From: Lachnospiraceae bacterium
GTDB lineage: Bacteria; Bacillota; Clostridia; Lachnospirales; Lachnospiraceae
Assembly (NCBI GenBank): GCA_025758065.1
Contig: CP107199.1
Coordinates: 2,081,501 to 2,145,500 of the forward strand
DNA: 64,000 bases
Reading direction: 5' to 3'
Shown: piece after piece, positions 42,708-51,296 of the stretch
How positions within the stretch are numbered: the first letter of the stretch is position 1
Layout: each line of letters starts with the position of its first letter
Notes under the pieces: model-generated
Databases searched by the model: none
The model's input: only the letters and a program-made list of their open reading frames with translations
What the model was told of the DNA's origin: nothing
Program-made: the position numbers and the translations under genes

Positions 42708-43001
42708 ATGGCAAATGTGATCAGTGACGATACCATAGAGTATGTGGGCATTCTGGCAAAACTGGAGCTTTCACCAGAAGAAAAAGAAGAAGCAAAAAAA
42801 GATATGGGAAGAATGCTTGATTATATTGATAAATTAAATGAACTGGATACAACTGGCGTAGAGCCTATGTCTCATGTATTTCCCGTAAATAATGTATTCC
42901 GTGAAGATGTAGTGACAAACGGGGATGACAGAGACGAGATACTTGCCAATGCACCTGCAAAGAAGGATGGAGCTTTCATGGTGCCTAAGACAGTAGAATA
43001 G
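42708..43001 (+). CDS. gatC: Asp/Glu-tRNA amidotransferase subunit C
   Basis: This 97-residue subunit wraps around GatA and stabilises its contact with GatB. YVGILAKLELSPEEKEEAKKDMGRMLDYIDKLNELDTTGVEPMSHV is the characteristic N-terminal half, and the tail REDVV...APAKKDGAFMVPKTVE is typical. It is 155 bases after aspS with no terminator, so it is probably in the same T-box operon, and 11 bases before gatA. Confidence 0.95.
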   Translation: MANVISDDTIEYVGILAKLELSPEEKEEAKKDMGRMLDYIDKLNELDTTGVEPMSHVFPVNNVFREDVVTNGDDRDEILANAPAKKDGAFMVPKTVE

Positions 43002-43012
43002 GAGGCGGCCAG

Positions 43013-44482
43013 ATGAGTATATTAGATTTAACAGCCCTGGAACTGGGAAAAAAGATAAAGGCCGGAGAAATCACTTCTTTGCAGGCCACAGAAGCAGTGA
43101 TAAAGCAGATCAAGGCAGTGGAAGAGCAGGTTCATTCTTATGTTACGTTAGACGAAGAAGGAGCCATGAAGCGTGCAAAAGAGGTTCAGGCCCAGATCGA
43201 GGCAGGAACACTGACAGGTCCACTGGCAGGTGTTCCGGCTGCTATTAAGGATAACATGTGTACTAAAGACATGCGCACTACCTGCAGCTCAAAGATCCTT
43301 GAAAATTTTGTGCCAACTTATACAGCAGAGGCTGTTTTAAACCTGGAAAAAGCAGGAGCCGTTATTCTTGGAAAGACCAATATGGATGAATTTGCAATGG
43401 GAAGCACCACAGAGACTTCCTATTACGGTGTGACCCGCAACCCATGGAATACAGAGCATGTACCTGGTGGTTCTTCAGGCGGCTCCTGTGCAGCTGTAGC
43501 AGCTAATGAGTGCTTTTATGCATTAGGTTCTGATACAGGCGGTTCTATCCGTCAGCCAAGTTCCTTCTGCGGCGTTACCGGCATTAAACCCACCTATGGA
43601 ACTGTATCCCGTTATGGCCTCATCGCCTATGGTTCTTCCCTGGACCAGATCGGACCGGTTGCAAAGGACGTTTCCGATTGTGCAGCGATTCTGGAAGCGA
43701 TTTCTTCCCATGATTTAAAAGACAGCATTTCCATGGTCCGTACAGACTGTGATTTTACCTCTGCATTAAAAGATGATGTAAAGGGAATGAAGATCGGTAT
43801 CCCATCAAGCTATTTTGGTGAAGGACTGGATGAGGAAGTAAGGGCAGCCATTTTAAAGGCAGCAGATATTTTAAAGGAAAAAGGCGCTATTGTAGAAACC
43901 TTTGATTTAGGTTTGGTAGATTATGCTATTCCTGCTTATTACGTCATTGCTTCTGCAGAAGCAAGTTCCAACCTTTCACGTTTTGACGGCATAAAATATG
44001 GCTACCGCACCAAAGCATACGAGGGTCTTCACAACATGTATAAAAAGACACGTTCTGAAGGCTTCGGACCGGAAGTAAAGCGCCGTATCATGCTTGGCTC
44101 TTTCGTATTAAGCTCCGGTTATTATGACGCTTATTATTTAAAGGCCCTGCGTACCAAGGCTCTGATCAAGAAAGAATTTGATAAAGCTTTTGCAAAATAT
44201 GACCTGATCCTGGCTCCTGCATCTCCTGATACAGCACCAAAGCTGGGAGCTTCCTTAAGTGATCCATTAAAAATGTATCTGGGTGATATTTATACGATTT
44301 CCGTTAATCTGGCTGGTCTTCCTGGAATGACCGTTCCATGCGGCATGGACTCTAAGGGTCTTCCGATTGGAATGCAGCTGATCGGTGACTGCTTTAAGGA
44401 AAAGAACATTATCCGCGCAGGATATGCATTTGAGTGTACCAGAAAATACGAAATGCCTAAGCTGGCAAAAGTATCTGACTGA
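43013..44482 (+). CDS. gatA: Asp/Glu-tRNA amidotransferase subunit A
   Basis: This 489-residue amidase-signature enzyme releases ammonia from glutamine for tRNA amidation. The Ser-cisSer-Lys triad is visible: Lys in AAIKDNMCTKD (about residue 80), the glycine/serine stretch GGSSGGSCAAVAA (about 150) and the nucleophile Ser in GSDTGGSIRQPSSFCG (about 180). Length is normal. GGAGGCGGCC precedes the ATG. Confidence 0.97.
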   Translation: MSILDLTALELGKKIKAGEITSLQATEAVIKQIKAVEEQVHSYVTLDEEGAMKRAKEVQAQIEAGTLTGPLAGVPAAIKDNMCTKDMRTTCSSKILENFVPTYTAEAVLNLEKAGAVILGKTNMDEFAMGSTTETSYYGVTRNPWNTEHVPGGSSGGSCAAVAANECFYALGSDTGGSIRQPSSFCGVTGIKPTYGTVSRYGLIAYGSSLDQIGPVAKDVSDCAAILEAISSHDLKDSISMVRTDCDFTSALKDDVKGMKIGIPSSYFGEGLDEEVRAAILKAADILKEKGAIVETFDLGLVDYAIPAYYVIASAEASSNLSRFDGIKYGYRTKAYEGLHNMYKKTRSEGFGPEVKRRIMLGSFVLSSGYYDAYYLKALRTKALIKKEFDKAFAKYDLILAPASPDTAPKLGASLSDPLKMYLGDIYTISVNLAGLPGMTVPCGMDSKGLPIGMQLIGDCFKEKNIIRAGYAFECTRKYEMPKLAKVSD

Positions 44483-44495
44483 GGAGGAGTAAGCC

Positions 44496-45935
44496 ATGAG
44501 TAAACAGTATGAGACCGTCATCGGTCTGGAAGTCCATGTAGAACTGGCAACAAAGACGAAAATATTCTGCGGCTGCTCTACCGCTTTCGGAGGAGCGCCA
44601 AATACCCATACATGCCCGGTATGTACCGGTATGCCCGGTTCTCTGCCTGTATTAAATAAACAGGTGGTAGAATATGCCATGGCAGTAGGTCTGGCTGCAA
44701 ACTGCCAGATCAACCAGTACTGCAAATTTGACCGTAAAAACTATTTTTATCCAGATAATCCACAGAACTACCAGATCTCACAGCTGTACCTGCCTATCTG
44801 TCACGATGGCTGGGTAGAGATCGAAACAGAGTCCGGCATAAAGAAAAAGGTCGGTATCCATGAGATCCACATGGAAGAGGATGCAGGAAAGCTGGTCCAT
44901 GACGAGTGGGAAGACTGCTCCCTGGTAGATTACAACCGAAGCGGTGTACCGCTGATCGAGATCGTTTCTGAACCGGATATGAGAAGCGCAGAGGAAGTAA
45001 TCGCATATCTGGAAAAACTTCGTCTGATCATCCAGTATCTGGGAGCTTCTGACTGTAAGCTTCAGGAAGGTTCCATGCGAGCTGACGTAAACATATCTGT
45101 CCGTGAAGTGGGAGCGTCGGAATTTGGCACCAGGACTGAGATGAAGAATATCAACTCTTTTAAGGCTATTGCACATGCCATTGAAGGGGAAACAAGACGC
45201 CAGATCGAGCTGATCGAAGACGGCAGGAAGGTCATCCAGGAAACAAGACGCTGGGATGATAATAAAGAAAGCTCAAAGGCTATGCGTTCTAAGGAAGATG
45301 CCCAGGATTACCGCTATTTCCCGGATCCGGACCTGACACCGGTGGTGATCAGTGATGAGTGGATCGCAAGGATCAGGGCAGCACAGCCAGAACTTCGTAC
45401 CGAGAAAATGGTCCGTTATATCAGCGAATTTGACCTGCCTCAGTATGATGCACAGATCCTTACAAATTCCAAGCATGTGGCAGATGTATTTGAGGAGACA
45501 GTAAAGCTTTGTGGAAAGCCAAAAGAGGCATCCAACTGGCTGATGGTAGAAGCTATGCGCCTGCTGAAAGAACATGAAATGGATCCGGATGATATGGGCT
45601 TTTCACCTGCAAATCTGGCAAAGCTGATCCAGATGGTAGCAGCTGGCGAGATCAACCGTACCGTGGCGAAGACTGTATTTGAAGAGATCTTTGAGCATAA
45701 TGTGGATCCGGCTGTTTATGTAGAAGAAAAGGGCTTAAAGGTAGTAAATGATGAAGGTGCTTTAAAGGCCACCATTGAAGGCATTCTGGCGGCAAATCCG
45801 CAGTCCGTAGCCGATTATAAGGGCGGAAAAGAAAAAGCCATGGGCTTTTTGGTAGGACAGACTATGAAGGCTATGAAGGGAAAGGCAGACCCTGGAATGG
45901 TAAATAAGCTGTTAAAGGAGCTGTTAGCGCAGTAA
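44496..45935 (+). CDS. gatB: Asp/Glu-tRNA amidotransferase subunit B
   Basis: This 479-residue kinase-amidase subunit activates and amidates Asp-tRNA-Asn or Glu-tRNA-Gln. VIGLEVHVELATKTKIFCGC at the N-terminus carries a zinc Cys pair completed by HTCPVCTGMPG. The catalytic core includes YNRSGVPLIEIVSEPD and EMKNINSF, and the YqeY-like tail domain ends the protein. GAGGAGGAG precedes the ATG. It is the last gene of the operon. Confidence 0.97.
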   Translation: MSKQYETVIGLEVHVELATKTKIFCGCSTAFGGAPNTHTCPVCTGMPGSLPVLNKQVVEYAMAVGLAANCQINQYCKFDRKNYFYPDNPQNYQISQLYLPICHDGWVEIETESGIKKKVGIHEIHMEEDAGKLVHDEWEDCSLVDYNRSGVPLIEIVSEPDMRSAEEVIAYLEKLRLIIQYLGASDCKLQEGSMRADVNISVREVGASEFGTRTEMKNINSFKAIAHAIEGETRRQIELIEDGRKVIQETRRWDDNKESSKAMRSKEDAQDYRYFPDPDLTPVVISDEWIARIRAAQPELRTEKMVRYISEFDLPQYDAQILTNSKHVADVFEETVKLCGKPKEASNWLMVEAMRLLKEHEMDPDDMGFSPANLAKLIQMVAAGEINRTVAKTVFEEIFEHNVDPAVYVEEKGLKVVNDEGALKATIEGILAANPQSVADYKGGKEKAMGFLVGQTMKAMKGKADPGMVNKLLKELLAQ

Positions 45936-45960
45936 AAACTGAAAATCAGTTTGCACAGTC

Positions 45961-45986
45961 AAATTCCCCGGTTTACCGGGGAATTT
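45961..45986 (+). terminator. Terminator after gatB
   Basis: AAATTCCCCGG and CCGGGGAATTT form an 11-bp perfect stem with a 4-base loop. The T-run is only three bases, but the stem is strong. Confidence 0.75.
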
Positions 45987-46062
45987 ACTGAGCTATAAGT
46001 AAAAATATATGCGGTGTATTTAAACATAAGCAAAGCTTTTGACTTCATAAGGAAATTTTGTG

Positions 46063-46091
46063 TTGACGGAATAAATACTTTGGTGTATATT
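46063..46091 (+). promoter_or_regulatory. Sigma-A promoter for the aminotransferase gene
   Basis: TTGACG (46063-46068), a 17-base spacer and TATATT (46086-46091), 75 bases before the ATG. Confidence 0.75.
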
Positions 46092-46166
46092 TTATAGCAA
46101 TGAAAGAAAATGTGTTTATGGCACTGACATATGTCTGTCTTAAGAACACATATAGAGGAGGAAATT

Positions 46167-47456
46167 ATGAAGCCGTATGCAGAGATGACCAAAGAAGAAC
46201 TGGTAGCCCTTCGCAAAGACCTGAAGGCAAAGTATCACGATTTTCAGACAAAAGATCTGAGACTGGATATGTCCAGAGGTAAGCCAAGCGCAGATCAGCT
46301 GGATCTGTCCATGGGCATGATGGACGTGCTCAGCAGTGATGATGACCTGACCTGTGAAGATGGTACAGACTGCCGTAACTACGGAGTGCTTACCGGTATT
46401 GATGAAGCAAAGGAACTTCTGGCAGATATGATGGAGGTTAATCCTTCTACCATTATCATTTATGGAAACTCCAGCTTAAATGTTATGTATGATACGGTTT
46501 CAAGAGCCATGACACATGGTATCATGGGAAATACCCCATGGTGCAAGCTGGATAAGGTAAAATTCCTTTGCCCGGTTCCGGGATATGACCGTCACTTTGG
46601 TATTACCCAGTATTTCGGTATTGAGATGATCAATGTTCCTATGACTCCGGAAGGTCCTGATATGGATATGATAGAAGAGCTGGTAGCTAATGATGCTTCT
46701 ATTAAGGGTATCTGGTGTGTACCGAAGTATTCCAATCCACAGGGGTATTCCTATTCTGACGAAACAGTACGCCGCTTTGCAAGACTGGAACCGGCTGCTC
46801 CTGATTTTCGTATTTTCTGGGATAATGCATATGGCATCCATCACCTGTATGACCATGACCAGGATCATCTGATCGAGATCCTTGCAGAGTGCAAAAGAGC
46901 AGGAAATCCTGATCTGGTTTACAAGTTTGCATCTACTTCCAAGATCAGCTTCCCAGGTTCCGGTATCGCAGCCATCGCTACCTCCCACAACAACCTGGAA
47001 GACATCAAGGCTCAGTTAAAGCACCAGACCATTGGCCATGACAAGGTAAATCAGCTGCGTCATGTACGTTTCTTTAAGGACATCCATGGAATGGTAGAGC
47101 ATATGAGAAAGCATGCAGACATCATCCGTCCGAAGTTTGAAGCTGTAGAAGAGATCCTGGAAAGAGAGCTGGGCGGTCTTGGTATTGGCGAGTGGACCAA
47201 GCCAAAGGGCGGCTACTTTATTGCTTTTGATTCCTTAGATGGCTGTGCAAAAGATATTGTAGCAAAATGCAAGAAAGCAGGCGTTGTTATGACCTCTGCC
47301 GGAGCAACCTACCCATACGGAAAAGATCCTCATGACAGCAATATCCGTATTGCCCCGACTTATCCACCTCTGGGCGACCTGATCGTGGCTACAGAGCTGT
47401 TTGCATTGTGCGTAAAGCTTTCCAGCGTTGAGAAGCTGTTAAAGGGAATGGAGTAA
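46167..47456 (+). CDS. Aspartate aminotransferase, subgroup Ic (MocR-like aminotransferase fold)
   Basis: This 429-residue PLP enzyme matches the subgroup Ic aspartate aminotransferases. The N-terminal MSRGKPSADQLDLS and NYGVLTGIDEAKELLADMM are typical, IWCVPKYSNPQGYSYSDE contains the substrate-binding Asn-Pro region, FWDNAYGIHHL the Asp-x-x-Tyr pair, and FASTSKISFPGSGIAAIA the PLP lysine. It transfers amino groups between aspartate and 2-oxoglutarate. ATG 46167 follows GAGGAGGAAATT; a longer frame from 46131 is not supported. It is monocistronic. Confidence 0.9.
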   Translation: MKPYAEMTKEELVALRKDLKAKYHDFQTKDLRLDMSRGKPSADQLDLSMGMMDVLSSDDDLTCEDGTDCRNYGVLTGIDEAKELLADMMEVNPSTIIIYGNSSLNVMYDTVSRAMTHGIMGNTPWCKLDKVKFLCPVPGYDRHFGITQYFGIEMINVPMTPEGPDMDMIEELVANDASIKGIWCVPKYSNPQGYSYSDETVRRFARLEPAAPDFRIFWDNAYGIHHLYDHDQDHLIEILAECKRAGNPDLVYKFASTSKISFPGSGIAAIATSHNNLEDIKAQLKHQTIGHDKVNQLRHVRFFKDIHGMVEHMRKHADIIRPKFEAVEEILERELGGLGIGEWTKPKGGYFIAFDSLDGCAKDIVAKCKKAGVVMTSAGATYPYGKDPHDSNIRIAPTYPPLGDLIVATELFALCVKLSSVEKLLKGME

Positions 47457-47458
47457 AC

Positions 47459-47623
47459 CTAGTACATCGTTTTCAAAATAACTATACCACTCACTTGTCT
47501 GCGGATCTGATTGCACAGGCCTAAAAGCCTCAGCGTAGCCCGCTACGCCTGCGTTTTTAGACCTGCACACTCAAATCCGCATCCTACGTGATTAGTACAG
47601 TTATTTACGAAACGATGTACTAG
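47459..47623. repeat. Family B palindromic element, full copy B1
   Basis: This 165-bp element runs from CTAGTACATCGTTT to AAACGATGTACTAG, exact inverted repeats of 14 bases. The centre is a long stem with CAGCGTAG-CCCG-CTACGC. It starts 2 bases after the aminotransferase stop and could act as its terminator. The same length and matching blocks occur at 13231-13395, and a right-end remnant at 8459-8494. Confidence 0.85.
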
Positions 47624-47668
47624 TTATCTATTGATTTTTAATCAGTATTTTGGTCTAGTTTTACTAGA

Positions 47669-47686
47669 GATATAGTATACTATATC
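47669..47686. promoter_or_regulatory. 18-bp perfect palindrome at the candidate RNA promoter
   Basis: GATATAGTATACTATATC is its own reverse complement and contains TATACT (47676-47681), a possible -10. It may be a repressor operator on the promoter of the RNA that follows. The -35 is unclear. Confidence 0.45.
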
Positions 47687-47853
47687 GGGTGGGCTAACAC
47701 CTGATCATTCAGGTAGAGATACTGGGAGAATGATTCAATCCGAAAGGTAGATCAGACGAATGAGCTGATGGTTGGCGGACAACGAAAAAATTAGCCATAA
47801 AGAAGAGAGTACATTTACGCTGCGGTGTATCGGCCCTCTTCTTTATTTTTTTT
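47687..47853 (+). ncRNA. Candidate structured non-coding RNA with intrinsic terminator
   Basis: GGCTAA (47692-47697) pairs exactly with TTAGCC (47791-47796), enclosing hairpins ACCTGA-TCAT-TCAGGT, GATCAG-GCTGAT and GTTG-GCGGA-CAAC. A terminator follows: AAAGAAGAGAG (47799-47809) with CTCTTCTTT (47836-47844), then an ATTTTTTTT tail. There is no reading frame. It matches none of the RNA classes I checked by memory (TPP, FMN, SAM, cobalamin, glycine, lysine, purine, c-di-GMP, THF, ZTP, fluoride, SRP, 6S, RNase P). It may be a riboswitch plus terminator or a stand-alone RNA. Confidence 0.55.
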
Positions 47854-48040
47854 ATGGTGGGGCATGATAAACATATGAATATGTGGCTAAAAAAGTTCCG
47901 CTAAATAAATTTAATTTTCCAGAAAACTTAAAAAATAAGATAAGTTTAGAAGAATATCGGTCAAAATAAGGGCAGTATTCCAGAATGAAAAACTCCACAA
48001 TTTCTGTCTCTCTATTTTGGGAACATTTCCCGCGTTCATT
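47854..48040. other. AT-rich gap without visible gene
   Basis: I see no reading frame, repeat or hairpin of note between the RNA terminator and the nitroreductase promoter. Confidence 0.6.
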
Positions 48041-48049
48041 TGCTATAAT
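48041..48049 (+). promoter_or_regulatory. Extended -10 promoter for the nitroreductase gene
   Basis: TGCTATAAT gives TGn plus a perfect TATAAT (48044-48049), about 42 bases before the ATG. This makes the nitroreductase independent of the upstream RNA. Confidence 0.65.
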
Positions 48050-48090
48050 AATCTTAAATAAAATAAGAGATGAAAGAGAGGCAGACCATT

Positions 48091-48618
48091 ATGAATAAAG
48101 AAATGTTAGAAGCAATGAAAAACAGAAGATCCATCCGCAGTTACAGAAAAGATCTTATGATACAGGAAGATGTACTTCAGGAGATATTAAAGACTGCTAC
48201 CTATGCGCCTACAGGTGGAGGAAGACAGTCCCCAGTGATCATTGCGATCAAGGATAAAGAAATGCGGGATCATATTTCAAAGCTGAATGCCCAGATCATG
48301 GGAGACAAAGACGCAGATCCATTTTATGGAGCTCCTGTGATCGCCCTTGTTTTAGCAGATGGCAGCCGTAGCACCTGGGTAGAAGATGGGACCAATGTGC
48401 TCTGTTATCTGATGCTTGCAGCAAAAGCCTGTGGTGTTTCCAGTGTCTGGGTACACAGAGAAAAAGAGATTTTTGAAAGTGAAGAAGGAAAGAAACTTTT
48501 AAAACAGTGGGGACTTTCTGAAAATTTAAAAGGTGTAGGTGCGGTTGCTCTTGGATATAATACAGGCGAGGAGCCCCAGGCAGCTCCCCGCAAAGAGGAT
48601 TATATCTTGGAAATTTAA
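48091..48618 (+). CDS. Nitroreductase-family flavoprotein
   Basis: This 175-residue FMN-dependent oxidoreductase has the typical MKNRRSIRSYRKDLM opening (FMN phosphate contact), TATYAPTGGGRQSPVIIAI (about 35-55) and the C-terminal GVGAVALGYNTGEEP with APRKEDYI. These enzymes reduce nitro compounds, quinones or flavins with NAD(P)H as dimers, and the physiological substrate is unknown. ATG 48091 is preferred to 48070, which precedes the GAGAGG ribosome binding site. It converges on the pucR gene with a 20-base gap. Confidence 0.88.
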   Translation: MNKEMLEAMKNRRSIRSYRKDLMIQEDVLQEILKTATYAPTGGGRQSPVIIAIKDKEMRDHISKLNAQIMGDKDADPFYGAPVIALVLADGSRSTWVEDGTNVLCYLMLAAKACGVSSVWVHREKEIFESEEGKKLLKQWGLSENLKGVGAVALGYNTGEEPQAAPRKEDYILEI

Positions 48619-48638
48619 TCAGCCTGACCTGATGACTA

Positions 48639-50240
48639 TTAAAATCTGACTTTCACTTTATACAGATATATTGCCGCCTCCAGCAGGAAATGATCTTTCC
48701 TGTCATGGAGGTCTTTTTTTGTGATCTCCTGTATATTTTTGATCCGGTAGGCGATGGTGTTATAATGTGTAAACATTTCTTCTGATATTCTTTTTACATT
48801 TCCGGCGTATTCAAAATAATAATCCAGTGTTTTTATAAGATCCGAATGCTTTTGATGGTCATTTTCAATCAATGGCCCTAGTATTTCCTGTACAAACTGG
48901 CTGGTTTCTTTTTCCGGGTCAGCAGCATAGAGAAGGCGCAGAAGACCAAGATCTTCAAAACCAAAGACAGTCTGTTCATTGATCATTGCGGTACGCAGGG
49001 CAGTACGGGCCTCCGTGTCACTTTGGATGATCCCGCGGATGCCGGGATGAGGACGGCCGCATCCTGCACACAGATGCAGATCCGGATATTCAAGGGACAG
49101 AGAGGATATAAGCTTTGGAACATGGCGGGCCAGCTGTTCTAACTCAGAACTGGCGGCAGGGGCATTTAACAGGATCAGATAATCATCAGAAGCGGGAACG
49201 ATCCGTACGTCCAGTCCCAATTTGGAAAAAACAGACCGTATATTGCCCATAAGAAGGGTATGCTGGAAGTTTTTCCTGTACTGGTTTTTCTCTTCCGGAT
49301 TCTGGGTCTTTAAACGCAGGATCAGGTGGTCATCAGAAAGGTTCAGATGGAATTCATCTGCCCGGGTCTGTTCTAACTGGTGGTCTACGATCGGATCTGA
49401 CAGAAGATGGAGCAGGAAGCTGGCAAAAAGAGAATCACCCCGTTCCCGGATGCTCTGCTCCCTTGTGATCTCTAAGGGGATCGCAGACAGAACCTGGGAT
49501 AAAAGCTCTGGTGAAAGGGCCGGTGACTGAGCCGGATCATAAATATAGAGACAGCCATAGGAATGTTCACCCAGAGTCAGATCATGAGAAACGGACATGT
49601 GGATAAACTGATTGATCATCTGGGTCTCAGAGTCAGCCTTAAAAATGGAACGGTCTTCTTCCTTCAGACAGATACTGTGACGGCTGTTTACGCTGTCTAC
49701 AATCAGGATACTGCCGCCAGTCAGTTTTGAGATCATAGAAGCTATTTCATCCAGATCAGCACCTTCTGTAATAGTCTGTGTCAGCATCTGGTTTACAGAA
49801 AGGGTATTCTGCAAAAGAGCAGTCCTTCGCCTTGTAAGCTCATTGGAAAGTACCTTGGTAATATGGGAAAACTGCATATCAGGTGGAAGGACGATAAGAG
49901 GAAAATCTGCTTTATCTGCCTGTTCTATCATAAAAGCAGGAACCACATTGTTTAAATACTGGGAAGGTTTGATACAGAATGCAGCCATCTGATTGCGTAC
50001 CAGGTTTGGGATATACGCAGCCAGGGCAGCCGGATCTTTGTAAACGGAAAAGCAGGTGGAGATCATCAGTTCACCAGGAGAAATCCACTGTGCATAGTCC
50101 GGATTGTCGCTGAGGTTGATACCGGAAACAATACGGTCAAGTCCCCCTTTGCCGGCAGCAACGTAGCTGGTGGAAAAAATAGGAAGTTTTAAAAGTTCCT
50201 CTACAGTTGGGTAATAGGATTCTTCAATATAATTTATCAT
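48639..50240 (-). CDS. pucR: PucR-family transcriptional regulator
   Basis: This 533-residue regulator has an N-terminal PucR sensor domain (about 10-130: TVEELLKLPIF, PGELMISTCFSVY), a middle domain of the CdaR GGDEF-like type and a C-terminal HTH_30 domain (about 470-530) with LIKTLDYYFEYAGNVKRISEEMFTHYNTIAYRIKNIQEI. PucR controls purine catabolism in Bacillus, with a ureide as effector. It is divergent from the AllH/F/G-like cluster and is the likely regulator of that cluster. ATG 50240 is chosen for its GGGGGTG Shine-Dalgarno; GTG 50249 is an alternative. Confidence 0.9.
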   Translation of the reverse strand: MINYIEESYYPTVEELLKLPIFSTSYVAAGKGGLDRIVSGINLSDNPDYAQWISPGELMISTCFSVYKDPAALAAYIPNLVRNQMAAFCIKPSQYLNNVVPAFMIEQADKADFPLIVLPPDMQFSHITKVLSNELTRRRTALLQNTLSVNQMLTQTITEGADLDEIASMISKLTGGSILIVDSVNSRHSICLKEEDRSIFKADSETQMINQFIHMSVSHDLTLGEHSYGCLYIYDPAQSPALSPELLSQVLSAIPLEITREQSIRERGDSLFASFLLHLLSDPIVDHQLEQTRADEFHLNLSDDHLILRLKTQNPEEKNQYRKNFQHTLLMGNIRSVFSKLGLDVRIVPASDDYLILLNAPAASSELEQLARHVPKLISSLSLEYPDLHLCAGCGRPHPGIRGIIQSDTEARTALRTAMINEQTVFGFEDLGLLRLLYAADPEKETSQFVQEILGPLIENDHQKHSDLIKTLDYYFEYAGNVKRISEEMFTHYNTIAYRIKNIQEITKKDLHDRKDHFLLEAAIYLYKVKVRF

Positions 50241-50423
50241 AACGTACACCCCCGAAAAATATGATCTGCAACGCTTACCAAAATTATAGAATTTTTATTG
50301 TGAACAGTCAACATAGAAAATGAGAAAAACGGTGATTATAATATAAAACATAACAAAGATAAACGCAAACAATAAAAACGGCTTTGTTGATATTCATTAA
50401 ATGATGGAAAGGAAGAGATCAAG
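50241..50423. promoter_or_regulatory. Divergent intergenic control region of pucR and the degradation cluster
   Basis: This 183-base AT-rich region separates the two divergent units. TATAAT at 50337-50342 is a plausible -10 for the cluster, without a clear -35. TTGTGAACAGTCAACATA (50298-50315) has partial dyad symmetry (TTGT-G against C-AACA) and is a weak operator candidate. I do not recognise a PucR consensus site. Confidence 0.4.
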
Positions 50424-51296
50424 GTGAAGGTACAGATCAGGATATGCAGACATCTGTATAACATGCTGAAAGAAGCACCTGTAAAGGGAATGTTACATTC
50501 CTGTTTTCGCAGTTCCATGAATATGGTGTGCCAGTATGGAATGATCACATTTCTTGCAAAAGGAAAAAGCCTTCAGCCTTTTTCTATCTGTCTTGAATGG
50601 AACGGAGATTTTAAATTAATAGAAGAAATGCTCCGTTTGAGAGGAACAGAGCTGCAGTTAAGTGATCAGGGACTCTGGATCGGGAATTTTCAGTTATTTG
50701 AATTTGAAATAACCCAGATTCTGGATCTAAAAAAAAGTCAGACAGAAACCTTAAAGCCCGGAGCAGCAAACTTTATCCGCAGTTTCCTGGAACATCAGGA
50801 AGATAAAGGAATCCATAGGCTGATCGAAGGCAGAAAAGAGGAAGTGTTTTCCTCATTTCTGGCTCCAAGGATTGAGGCTTTCCGCCAGGCAGTCCAGGAA
50901 GGAAACATGGGATCTGCGGTGCTCACAGCAGAACAGATGGCCGGATGCGGGCCGGGACTTACGCCTTCGTCTGATGATTTCCTTTGCGGATATGTGGCAT
51001 CTTGGCCGGATGAAAAACCATGGAAGGGCTTTTTAAAAGAGATTACAAATGCAGCAGCGTTAAAAACCAATGATATCAGCGGATCTTTGTTGAAACATGC
51101 AGGAGAAAATATGTTTTCAGAAGATATTTTACAGCTTTTAAAAGGATTTGAAAGCTGTGATCCGGCACTGATACGTACAGCATTAAAGCGGGTATCCAGT
51201 TTTGGAAGCAGCTCAGGCTGTGATTTTCTCACCGGCATGTATTATGGTGTAATCGACAGTAATAAGATGGGAGGAAACAGATGTGGTAAAGCTTGA
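50424..51296 (+). CDS. allH: AllH/YlbF-like protein (DUF2877)
   Basis: This 290-residue DUF2877 protein has the conserved GCGPGLTPSSDDFLCGY (about 174-190) and a C-terminal GSSSGCDFLTGMYYG. In E. coli the YlbF, FdrA and YlbE proteins were assigned as oxamate carbamoyltransferase (AllH, AllF, AllG), which splits oxalurate to carbamoyl phosphate and oxamate. It starts with GTG after AAAGGAAGAG and overlaps the fdrA-like gene by 14 bases. The three subunits are in one translational unit here in the order H-F-G. Substrate may differ from oxalurate because allantoin genes are absent. Confidence 0.85.
   Translation: MKVQIRICRHLYNMLKEAPVKGMLHSCFRSSMNMVCQYGMITFLAKGKSLQPFSICLEWNGDFKLIEEMLRLRGTELQLSDQGLWIGNFQLFEFEITQILDLKKSQTETLKPGAANFIRSFLEHQEDKGIHRLIEGRKEEVFSSFLAPRIEAFRQAVQEGNMGSAVLTAEQMAGCGPGLTPSSDDFLCGYVASWPDEKPWKGFLKEITNAAALKTNDISGSLLKHAGENMFSEDILQLLKGFESCDPALIRTALKRVSSFGSSSGCDFLTGMYYGVIDSNKMGGNRCGKA

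Noticed and set aside
47740..47796. CTGATG, a GTTG-CAAC stem and CGAAA resemble a hammerhead ribozyme core
   Set aside because: The A after CTGATG is missing, and stems I and III with a cleavage site do not form in the required order.
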